Assembly: GCA_910587875.1 (NCBI GenBank)
Contig: CAJUOD010000049.1
Location: forward strand, 1 to 20,619
DNA length: 20,619 nt
Source: an uncultured Oscillibacter sp.
Lineage (GTDB): Bacteria > Bacillota > Clostridia > Oscillospirales > Oscillospiraceae
Direction: 5' to 3'
Shown piece by piece: positions 7,675-13,653 of the stretch. The position numbers and the translations under genes are program-made. Numbering within the stretch: position 1 is the first letter of the stretch; each line of letters begins with the position of its first letter. The notes under the pieces were generated by a model, which saw only the letters and a list, made by a program, of their open reading frames with translations, was not told the DNA's origin and ran no database searches.

Positions 7675-8997
7675 TCACGCCTCCTTTTCCACGCGGCAGA
7701 GGATCTTGTCCCGGTCGGAGAAGCAGGTGACCACGAAGAGCTCCTCGTCTCCGCTGCTTTTCAGCTCCGACGCCGCCGCGCCGATGTCCGGCTCCACGGA
7801 CCAGTTCTCCAGCGCCGTGTAGGAGAAGCGCTCCGCCAAATCATTGCAGTACCGGCCCGCCAGCACCACCCGCTTCACGTGAGGGGCGCGGAGCTGGTCG
7901 AAGTCGATGTCCCACAGCCAGCTGGTCTCGCTGGTGAAGTACTTCCGGCTCACCGCATCCACGATGACCAGCACCGCGCAGTCCCGCTCCGAGGCGGCGA
8001 TATACCGGAGGTTTGTGTCGTAGGCGATGGAGTTCTCGTGCTTGCTGGTCAGCAGGGTCCCGTGGTGGGCCCCCAGGCGGAAGGTCTGCATCCGCCCGTT
8101 TTTCAGCAGGTAATTGCCCAGGACTTTCGCGGCGGTCTCGCCGGACACGCCGCACTCCCGGCAGGCCGCGTAGGCCGCCAGGATGTTGTAGATGTTGTAG
8201 ATGCTCCGGAAGGCCAGGGCGATCTCCACCCCGCCGTCCACAGTCACCACGGCCTTCTCCAGGTCCACCGCCGTGACGGTGTAGTCGGTCCGGGACTTTT
8301 TGTGATCGCACTTCGTGCAGCGGAAGGCCCCGATGTGGTTGTAGTGGACATAGTCGTACTCCATGGGGGCATGGCACACCGGGCAGTAGGCCCCGTCGTG
8401 ATACACCCCCGTGGGCGCGTCCGTGGAGACGGAGCACTTGTCCAGGCCGAACCACTTCACCTTTTCCCGCCCCCGGGCGAAGCAGGAGGACAGGGGGTCG
8501 TCGGCGTTGAGAATCAGCTCCGTCTCGGGGTGGAGGGCCGGGAGGATGGAGTCATAGACCCACTCCGGGTGCCCGTTCCGGGTGAGCTGGTCCCGGTAGA
8601 GGTTGGTGATGACGAATTCCGTGGGATGGAAGAACTGGAAGGTGTGGGCGGCGTAGCGCTCGTCGGACTCGATGAGGAGCACGTCGGCCCTGACCTTCCC
8701 CCCCAGGGTGGCGTGGGTCAGCACCAGGGTGGTGACGCCCTCAATCTGGTTGGAGCCCTCCTCGTTATAGACAACGGTTTTCCCGTCCGCCCGGAGGACG
8801 GCGGCGATCATCTCCACCGTGGAGGTTTTCCCGTTGGATCCGGTGACGGCGATGATGTGCTTTGGCAGCTCCACCCGCCGGAGGATGTCCGGGCAGATCT
8901 TCAGGGCGAACTTCCCCGGCATGGAGCTCCCCTTGCCGATGAGCTTGCCCACGGCGTGTCCAAGCTTACAGACTACGATGGCCAGAAATTTTCTCAT
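7675..8997 (-). CDS. murT: MurT-like Mur ligase (DUF1727 C-terminus)
   Basis: A 440-aa Mur-ligase-fold protein of the MurT type, which activates lipid II glutamate with ATP for amidation together with GatD. Seen: P-loop GSNGKT at 53-58; NEEGSNQIEGVTT around 79-90; the NADDP motif at 164-168; the MurT zinc ribbon with C205, C208, C227 and C230 (CPVCHAPMEYDYVHYNHIG); NGRMQTF; and a C-terminal DUF1727 domain. Two family motifs around the GatD interface are altered. The usual KNPAGxN reads KHENSIAYD, and the NDxxADGRDTSW block, whose Asp completes the GatD triad in S. aureus (D349), reads VDAVSRKYFTSETSW, putting Glu358 in its place. The ATP site looks intact. The start ATG 8997 has a weak GAGGG site, 15 nt after the cyclase stop. 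It may be a paralogue of a canonical MurT elsewhere in the genome. Confidence 0.85.
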   Translation of the reverse strand: MRKFLAIVVCKLGHAVGKLIGKGSSMPGKFALKICPDILRRVELPKHIIAVTGSNGKTSTVEMIAAVLRADGKTVVYNEEGSNQIEGVTTLVLTHATLGGKVRADVLLIESDERYAAHTFQFFHPTEFVITNLYRDQLTRNGHPEWVYDSILPALHPETELILNADDPLSSCFARGREKVKWFGLDKCSVSTDAPTGVYHDGAYCPVCHAPMEYDYVHYNHIGAFRCTKCDHKKSRTDYTVTAVDLEKAVVTVDGGVEIALAFRSIYNIYNILAAYAACRECGVSGETAAKVLGNYLLKNGRMQTFRLGAHHGTLLTSKHENSIAYDTNLRYIAASERDCAVLVIVDAVSRKYFTSETSWLWDIDFDQLRAPHVKRVVLAGRYCNDLAERFSYTALENWSVEPDIGAAASELKSSGDEELFVVTCFSDRDKILCRVEKEA

Positions 8998-9012
8998 AGA
9001 TGGATTCCCTCG

Positions 9013-9678
9013 TTATCTTCTTCTCCGGTCCGCCTCATAGGCCTCCCGCAGCTCCGCGAAAGCGCGGACGGGGGCCCCGTCGGCGTCCTCGAACTTCAGA
9101 GGCAGGGCGAAGAACAAGAAGTCCTTCCGCCCCCGGACCTTTTTCAGGCACAGGTTCTCAATGCTCACCACGCCGTCCTTCAAGAGAATGTGGTGGACGG
9201 GCAGGCTGGCGTCCGACAGCCGGTCGATGCTGATGGCGTCGGTGCCCACGCCCTTGAGGCCCCGGGAGACCAGGTATTTCGCCGCCGCCTCGTCGGGGAC
9301 GGGGAAGGCGTCCTCCAGGAAGCCCTCCGTGCCCCAGCGGTCCTCCCAGCCGGTGTAGAAGAGGATGAAGTCCGCGCAGTGGATGGCCTCGTAGTTGGAC
9401 CGGAGGAATTCCTCCGTGATGACGGGGCCCTCCTGGGACACGTCCAGCACCGTGGCCCGGCCGGAGAACTGGGACATGGGCATGTCGTCCAGGGTCCGCC
9501 CCTCCCGCAGCAGGTGGGCGGGGGCGTCCATGTGGGTGCCGGTGTGGGAGGAGAGGGTCAGCAGAGTCTCCCGGAAGCCGTCTTTTGTATAGGTGCAGGC
9601 GGGAGCCAGGGTGGGAACCGGCGTGCCGGGAAAGATGGGGATCTCCTGGGTGATGGTGTGGGTCATGTCGATCAGCAT
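9013..9678 (-). CDS. Cyclase-family metal-dependent hydrolase (kynurenine-formamidase-like)
   Basis: A 221-aa cytosolic protein of the cyclase/KynB-like superfamily. The metal-binding signature HTGTHMDAPAH is at 45-55 (H45, H49, D51, H55). The start MLIDMTHTITQEIPIFPGTP is typical, and FILFYTGWEDRWGTEGF and GVGTDAISID are also family blocks. Members hydrolyse N-formylkynurenine, isatin and other cyclic or formylated amides; the substrate here is unknown. No tryptophan catabolism genes are near. It lies 60 bp after mnmG and 15 nt before murT, so it is probably in one transcript with murT and gatD. ATG 9678 is preceded by AAAGGAAG, and a 12-bp palindrome (9680-9691) overlaps that site. Confidence 0.88.
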   Translation of the reverse strand: MLIDMTHTITQEIPIFPGTPVPTLAPACTYTKDGFRETLLTLSSHTGTHMDAPAHLLREGRTLDDMPMSQFSGRATVLDVSQEGPVITEEFLRSNYEAIHCADFILFYTGWEDRWGTEGFLEDAFPVPDEAAAKYLVSRGLKGVGTDAISIDRLSDASLPVHHILLKDGVVSIENLCLKKVRGRKDFLFFALPLKFEDADGAPVRAFAELREAYEADRRRR

Positions 9679-9692
9679 GGGAAGCGCTTCCT
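9679..9692. promoter_or_regulatory. Cre-like palindrome overlapping the cyclase ribosome-binding site
   Basis: GGGAAGCGCTTCCT lies directly upstream of the cyclase start codon. Its core AAGCGCTT is the perfect centre of the CcpA cre consensus TGTAAGCGCTTACA (10 of 14 positions match). It could be a catabolite-control roadblock or an RNA hairpin masking the Shine-Dalgarno site. Chance occurrence is possible. Confidence 0.3.
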
Positions 9693-9738
9693 TTCCTATT
9701 CAGTATTGACAGCTCTGCCGGTCCGAAAACCGGAAGTT

Positions 9739-11604
9739 CTATTTTTCCAGGTAAATCATAAGAGCGGCGATATCCGCCGGGGAGACGCCGGAGATGCGGG
9801 AGGCCTGCCCCAGGTCCAGGGGCCGGACCGCCGCCAGCTTCTCCCTGGCCTCCAGCCGGAGGCCCTGGATGGAGCCGTAGTCGATGTCGGGCGGCAGACG
9901 GTGGGAGGCCATCTTTTGGAAGTCCTCCACCTGCTTTTCCTGGCGGCGGATGTAGCCCTCGTACTTCACGGAGATCTCCACCTGCTCCCGCACGTCCGGG
10001 GGCAGGTCCGGCCTTCCCGGGTCGAAGGGGCGGAGCTCGTCGTAGTGGACCCGGGGCCTTCTCAGCAGCGCGTCCAGGGGGCATCCCCCCGGGGCGTCCG
10101 CCGTGTCCTTGGAGGCCAGGAACGACGCCAATTCCGGCGACGGGGAGGCCCCGGTGTGGGCCAGGCGCTTGATCTCCCGGTCCACCGCGGCGTACTTCTC
10201 CTCCACGGCCCGGAGGCGCTCCTCGGAGACCAGGCCGATGTCATAGCCCCGCTTTGTGAGGCGCAGGTCCGCGTTGTCCTGCCGCAGCAGCAGCCGGTAC
10301 TCGCTCCGGGAGGTCATGATCCGGTAAGGCTCGTTGGTGCCCTTGGTCACCAGGTCGTCAATCAGGGTCCCGATGTAGCTCTCCGCCCGGGAGAGGACGA
10401 AGGGCTCCTGCCCCCGGAGCTTCCGCACGGCGTTGACCCCGGCCACAAAGCCCTGGACCGCCGCCTCCTCGTAGCCGGAGGAGCCGTTGAACTGCCCCGC
10501 GCCATAGAGGCCGGGGACGGCCTTGACCTCCAATGCGGCGGACAGGGCCAGGGGGTCGATACAGTCGTACTCAATGGCGTAGGCGGGCCGGGTCATGACG
10601 GCCCGGCGGAGGCCCGGGACGCTGTGGAGCATTTGAATCTGCACGTCCTCCGGCATGGAGGAGGAGAAGCCCTGGATGTAGACCTCCTCCGTGTCCAGGC
10701 CCATGGGCTCCACGAAGAGCTGGTGCCGGAGCTTGTCCGGGAAGCGGACGATTTTCGTCTCAAAGGAGGGGCAGTACCGGGGCCCCACGCCCTCGATGAC
10801 CCCGGAGTACATGGGGGCCCGGTCCAGGTTCTCCTGGACCACCCGCTTGGTCTCCTCCGTGGTCCAGGTGAGCCAGCAGACGGCCCGGTTCTCCGGGGCG
10901 GTTTCCGTGGAATAGGAGAAGGGCACGGGCAGCTCGTCTCCCGGCTGGACCTCCATCTCGCCGAAGTCCACCGTCCGGGCGTTCACCCGGGGCGGCGTGC
11001 CGGTCTTGAAGCGGCGGAGGGGGAGGCCCAGCTTCAGCAGGGACTCCGTCAGCCTCGTGGCGGCGTGCATGCCGTCGGGGCCGGAGTCCTCCACCCACTC
11101 GCCCACGATGGTGCGGCCCGTGAGATAGGTCCCCGTGGCCAGGATGACGGCCCGGGCCTCGAACACCGCCCCGGTGGCCAGGACGGCGGCAAAGCCCCCG
11201 TTCTCCAGGCGGCGGAGGGCGACGACCTCCCCCTGCCGGACGGTCAAATGCTCCTGGCGCTCCAGGGCGTGCTTCATGCGGCCCTGGTACTTCCGGCGGT
11301 CCGCCTGGGCCCGGAGGGACCAGACGGCGGGGCCCTTGCCCTTGTTCAAAAGGCGGTACTGGATACAGCACTCGTCGGCGGCCCGGGCCATCTCGCCCCC
11401 CAGGGCGTCCAGCTCCCGGACCAGGTGGCCCTTGCCCGTGCCGCCTATGGCCGGGTTGCAGGGCATGTTGCCCACGGCGTCCAGGTTGATGGTGAAGATG
11501 ACCGTCTCCATCCCCAGGCGGGCGGCGGCCAGGGCCGCCTCGATGCCCGCGTGGCCCGCGCCGACCACGGCGATATCGAATGTTCCGGCTTGAAATTCTT
11601 CCAT
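9739..11604 (-). CDS. mnmG: tRNA uridine-5-carboxymethylaminomethyl modification enzyme MnmG (GidA)
   Basis: MnmG is the FAD-binding partner of MnmE; together they install cmnm5 on the wobble uridine (U34) of several tRNAs. Seen: N-terminal FAD motif GAGHAG at 15-20, MPCNPAIGGTGKGHLVRELDALGG from about 47, ATGTYLTGRTIVGE, FKTGTPPR, the GLYGAGQFNG block, TSRSEYRLLLRQDNADLRL, and the C-terminal GidA-associated helical domain ending ALMIYLEK. With ATG 11604 the protein has 621 aa, GGAG lies 8 nt upstream, and the start aligns with B. subtilis MnmG. An in-frame ATG at 11625 would add 7 residues inside the xre end. It is separated from its usual mnmE-rsmG-parAB neighbours and instead follows an XRE regulator by 4 nt, an unusual pairing. 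Confidence 0.96.
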   Translation of the reverse strand: MEEFQAGTFDIAVVGAGHAGIEAALAAARLGMETVIFTINLDAVGNMPCNPAIGGTGKGHLVRELDALGGEMARAADECCIQYRLLNKGKGPAVWSLRAQADRRKYQGRMKHALERQEHLTVRQGEVVALRRLENGGFAAVLATGAVFEARAVILATGTYLTGRTIVGEWVEDSGPDGMHAATRLTESLLKLGLPLRRFKTGTPPRVNARTVDFGEMEVQPGDELPVPFSYSTETAPENRAVCWLTWTTEETKRVVQENLDRAPMYSGVIEGVGPRYCPSFETKIVRFPDKLRHQLFVEPMGLDTEEVYIQGFSSSMPEDVQIQMLHSVPGLRRAVMTRPAYAIEYDCIDPLALSAALEVKAVPGLYGAGQFNGSSGYEEAAVQGFVAGVNAVRKLRGQEPFVLSRAESYIGTLIDDLVTKGTNEPYRIMTSRSEYRLLLRQDNADLRLTKRGYDIGLVSEERLRAVEEKYAAVDREIKRLAHTGASPSPELASFLASKDTADAPGGCPLDALLRRPRVHYDELRPFDPGRPDLPPDVREQVEISVKYEGYIRRQEKQVEDFQKMASHRLPPDIDYGSIQGLRLEAREKLAAVRPLDLGQASRISGVSPADIAALMIYLEK

Positions 11605-11608
11605 GGCC

Positions 11609-11827
11609 TCAGCTCCGGTGGGCATACCGGTTCTCCGTCCGGCCCATGAGCCAGTCTACAGAGACGTCATAATAGTCGGCGATGCGGAATAAAGAGCTGT
11701 ACCGGGGCTCCGCTCCCAGTTCAATATTCTGGTATCCGCGCATGGTCAGCCCCATTTCCTTTGCCACGGCGGGCTGGGACATTTTAAGCTCTTTTCGGAG
11801 CATCCGAATTTTTTCACTTAGTTCCAT
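11609..11827 (-). CDS. Small XRE-family transcriptional regulator
   Basis: A 72-aa protein made almost entirely of one HTH_3/Cro-C1 domain: ELSEKIRMLRKELKMSQPAV, then AKEMGLTMRGYQNIELGAEP (helix-turn-helix about 18-42), then RYSSLFRIADYYDVSVDWLMGRTE. It has no ligand or protease domain. ATG 11827 follows AAGGGGGAAAT. The stop is 4 nt before the mnmG start, so the two genes are very likely co-transcribed. It probably represses its own promoter and the divergent small gene through the ACATAG half-sites at 11847-11876; this is inference from layout. Regulators of this size are common in prophage and toxin-antitoxin settings but also occur as stand-alone chromosomal genes. Confidence 0.9.
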   Translation of the reverse strand: MELSEKIRMLRKELKMSQPAVAKEMGLTMRGYQNIELGAEPRYSSLFRIADYYDVSVDWLMGRTENRYAHRS

Positions 11828-11836
11828 ATTTCCCCC

Positions 11837-11876
11837 TTGACAAAATACATAGCTATGTGGTATATATAATACATAG
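11837..11876. promoter_or_regulatory. Divergent control region with palindromic operator
   Basis: On the + strand TTGACA (11837-11842) precedes an overlapping TATATATAAT block (11861-11870). The spacer is 18 bp to TATATA or 22 bp to TATAAT, so the exact -10 is uncertain. Between them is a perfect 12-bp palindrome ACATAGCTATGT (11847-11858), and AATACATAG occurs twice as a direct repeat (11844-11852 and 11868-11876), giving three ACATAG half-sites. The - strand promoter for xre must use the same AT-rich block, but no good -35 is visible for it. A regulator bound here would cover both promoters. Confidence 0.6.
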
Positions 11877-11901
11877 AACTGAATGAGTGGAAGTGGCTGC
11901 T

Positions 11902-12099
11902 ATGACCGAAATCCCCCAAATCGTAGAAGACCTATACGCCCAGCTGGTTATGATTCCCGATGAGAAGGACTGGCCGAAGTACCTGAGCGGCAGTCCCGCC
12001 GTTGCGCAGAGATTATACTCCTTTTATTACGGCCTTCAGTTAGGCTTCCATCTGGCGGACGCTCTCCGGGGGGTGCCCTTTATCCCCGGCGAAGAGTGA
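11902..12099 (+). CDS. Small hypothetical protein divergent from xre
   Basis: A 65-aa acidic protein starting MTEIPQIVEDLYAQLVMIPD and ending FIPGEE. I do not recognise a family. It appears helical, with a central aromatic-rich stretch (RLYSFYYGLQLGFHLADAL). The start ATG 11902 follows GGAAG by 8 nt; a GTG at 11887 in the same frame has no ribosome-binding site. A promoter with TTGACA lies 60 bp upstream in the shared xre operator region, so it is probably under control of that regulator. Its last 20 bp overlap the 3' end of the convergent metallophosphoesterase gene. It could be an accessory, antagonist or target of the XRE protein; no toxin family resemblance is visible. Confidence 0.65.
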   Translation: MTEIPQIVEDLYAQLVMIPDEKDWPKYLSGSPAVAQRLYSFYYGLQLGFHLADALRGVPFIPGEE

Positions 12100-12940
12100 G
12101 GACGGCCACCTCCGGGCGGTTGAACAGGCGGAAGCTGGGGCCCGTGTTCCCCAGGCCCCGGGTGACGAAGAGCGTGGAGCCGTTCTTCTCATAGAGCCCC
12201 GCCGTGTAGGAGGGGAAGAAGGTCCGGTCCGTGGACACCAGCCCGTCGGTGAAGGGCAGGCGGACGACTCCGCCGTGGCCGTGGCCCGAGACCACCAGAT
12301 CCGCCCCCAGGAGGCTGTACTGCTCCGGGAAGTGGTCGTTCCGGTGGGCCAGCAGCATCCAGAAGGCGTCCTCCCCGTAAGCGGCCCGAACCTCCTCCGC
12401 CACCGTCTCCGGGGACTTCTGGTCCGCGTAGCCGTTGGGGTCGTCAATCCCCGCCAGCACAATGGCGTCCCCGTTCCGCTCCAGGGTGACGAATTGATTG
12501 GACAGCACCGTCACGCCCCGGGCTTCCAGGGCCTCTTTCAATTCCGGCACGTCCCCAATGGCCCACTCGTGGTTGCCCGTGACGTAGTACGTGGGGGCGA
12601 TGGCCGCCAGGCCCGCCGCCGTCTCTTCGGCGTAGCCCTCCGGCACGTCCCGGAAGGCGTCCAGCAGGTCCCCAACCAGAAAGATGTATTCCGGCTCCCG
12701 GGCCTTTACGGCCTCCAGGAGCGTTTTGTTTTTCTCGCCGAAATACGTGGAGTGCAGGTCCCCCAGCACCACGATGCGGCAGCCGTCGAAGCCCGGGGGC
12801 AGGTCCCGGAGGGCGGGGGAGAAGGAGGAGGTCTGCAAAGCTGTGTTGCCCCACCAGACATAGAGCCCCGCCAGGGCGATCAGGGCCAGCAGGAACAGCA
12901 GCCCCCGGCCCCGGCGGCGCGGTTTGGAACGCCTTTTCAT
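12080..12940 (-). CDS. Membrane-anchored metallophosphoesterase (YkuE/YaeI-like)
   Basis: A 286-aa protein with a very basic N-terminus (KRRSKPRRRGRG), one membrane segment (about 13-30) and an extracytoplasmic calcineurin-like phosphoesterase domain. The two-metal motifs are in order: GDLHS (D61, H63), VGDLLD (D91), GNHEW (N123, H124), LLAHRND, and SGHGHGG. Relatives YaeI and YkuE are phosphodiesterases acting at the membrane or wall; the substrate here is unknown. The start is ATG 12940, because GGGAGG sits 5 nt upstream; the GTG six bases earlier would overlap that site. It is monocistronic, with an extended -10 promoter at 12986-12994. Its 3' end overlaps the convergent small gene by 20 bp and no terminator is visible between them. 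Confidence 0.92.
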   Translation of the reverse strand: MKRRSKPRRRGRGLLFLLALIALAGLYVWWGNTALQTSSFSPALRDLPPGFDGCRIVVLGDLHSTYFGEKNKTLLEAVKAREPEYIFLVGDLLDAFRDVPEGYAEETAAGLAAIAPTYYVTGNHEWAIGDVPELKEALEARGVTVLSNQFVTLERNGDAIVLAGIDDPNGYADQKSPETVAEEVRAAYGEDAFWMLLAHRNDHFPEQYSLLGADLVVSGHGHGGVVRLPFTDGLVSTDRTFFPSYTAGLYEKNGSTLFVTRGLGNTGPSFRLFNRPEVAVLTLRRG

Positions 12941-12985
12941 AGACACCTCCCGGCCGCCCGGCGGCGGTGATCCCTTGATGCTCCC

Positions 12986-12994
12986 AGTATAGCA
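12986..12994 (-). promoter_or_regulatory. Extended -10 promoter of the metallophosphoesterase gene
   Basis: On the - strand TGC-TATACT forms an extended -10 with a 5/6 box (TATACT at 12986-12991). No good -35 is seen 17 bp upstream. CTCCC/GGGAG arms (12981-13001) flank the -10 and could be an operator or chance. Confidence 0.5.
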
Positions 12995-13153
12995 CAGGGA
13001 GTATTTCCCTGGCGAGAGGAAAAATACACAAAGAAGGGCGGAGGGGATACAGAAAACTTCGTGCGCCCCGCCGCAAAAAGGCCGACCTTAGGGCGGTGTG
13101 ACGAAACTCGCCGGGCGAATTGTGAAAAAATTATGAAATACAGAAAATTCCAC

Positions 13154-13182
13154 TTGCATTATGTTTACCAGTGTGGTATAGT
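13154..13182 (+). promoter_or_regulatory. Promoter of the 27-aa peptide gene
   Basis: TTGCAT (13154-13159), a 17-bp spacer and TATAGT (13177-13182, 5/6), preceded by TGG as an extended -10. The predicted start is near 13189, giving a leader of about 29 nt. The sequence upstream (13110-13153) is AT-rich. Confidence 0.7.
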
Positions 13183-13217
13183 ACTTTACAGAAATTTCAA
13201 GAGAGGAGATTACAGAT

Positions 13218-13301
13218 ATGAGAATCTTTGCACAAGCGTATCCCGACGATTTGGACGACATGATCTTTCTGGATGAGCCTTGGACTCACAGCGATCGCTG
13301 A
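13218..13301 (+). CDS. Stand-alone 27-residue acidic peptide
   Basis: A short frame starting MRIFAQAYPDDLDDM and ending EPWTHSDR, then TGA. I do not recognise it. It has seven acidic residues, few basic ones, one Trp, no Cys and no signal peptide. The case for a real gene is the complete set of signals in under 200 bp: promoter (13154-13182), AGAGGAG at 13202-13208 before ATG 13218, and a strong terminator 10 bp after the stop. The last codons lie in a 12-bp perfect palindrome CAGCGATCGCTG (13289-13300). It is not obviously a leader peptide, because the next gene starts 350 bp beyond the terminator and has its own leader. A regulatory RNA that happens to contain a short frame is the main alternative. 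Confidence 0.6.
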   Translation: MRIFAQAYPDDLDDMIFLDEPWTHSDR

Positions 13302-13311
13302 AAACCGGAAG

Positions 13312-13341
13312 CCACGCCGTCGGCGTGGATTTTTCTTTTTC
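13312..13341 (+). terminator. Intrinsic terminator of the peptide gene
   Basis: CCACGCCG-T-CGGCGTGG (13312-13328) forms a GC-rich hairpin (effective loop about 5 nt) followed by ATTTTTCTTTTT. Confidence 0.85.
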
Positions 13342-13653
13342 TGCGAATCGGGCCCCCGTGCCTGTTGACGATATGACGGTCCCCGAAAAACGGCGGCCGC
13401 TTCTTCCATCATATTGCCTCGTTGAAGATCAAACGAAGCCCGCCCCCACCATATGGGGCGGGCTCTTCCATTGTATGCCAGATGATGTATCAGCACGTCA
13501 AAAAACCCGGCGAAAAATCGTGGATTTTATGGAAAATTTTTATGGCGTTTTGGCGGCGGATATGATACATTTGAACTAGGGAAAGGCCCTCTGGAGCGGG
13601 TGTCCCGCTTTCCGGAGCGCCGAAGGATTCAGACCGGGAAAGGGGGAGGCGTT
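13342..13653 (+). other. Intergenic region with two hairpins, no convincing gene
   Basis: A strong 10-bp stem (AGCCCGCCCC / GGGGCGGGCT, 13437-13464) stands in the middle without a T-run on the + strand; on the - strand it is followed by TCGTTTG. An AT-rich stretch (13500-13580) contains TATGAT at 13561-13566, a possible -10 for the lipoprotein gene with no good -35. A leader hairpin (13589-13617) then precedes the lipoprotein ribosome-binding site. Frames of 99 codons on both strands lack ribosome-binding sites and protein character. Confidence 0.5.

Noticed and set aside
9695..9735. TTGACA on the + strand near 9703 and a short CCGGT/ACCGG hairpin at 9717-9732 between mnmG and the cyclase gene
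   Set aside because: There is no + strand gene for the box to serve, and the 5-bp hairpin lacks a T-run, so neither promoter nor terminator is supported.
7651..11649. Open frame of more than 1300 codons on the + strand across murT, cyclase and mnmG
   Set aside because: It is exactly antisense to three recognised genes, has no ribosome-binding site and reads as low-complexity Gly/His/Val/Leu-rich sequence, an artefact of strong GC bias at codon position 3.
13280..13579. 99-codon + strand frame overlapping the peptide terminator, and a 99-codon - strand frame at 13197-13496
   Set aside because: Both run across the peptide gene or its terminator and lack ribosome-binding sites and recognisable protein features.
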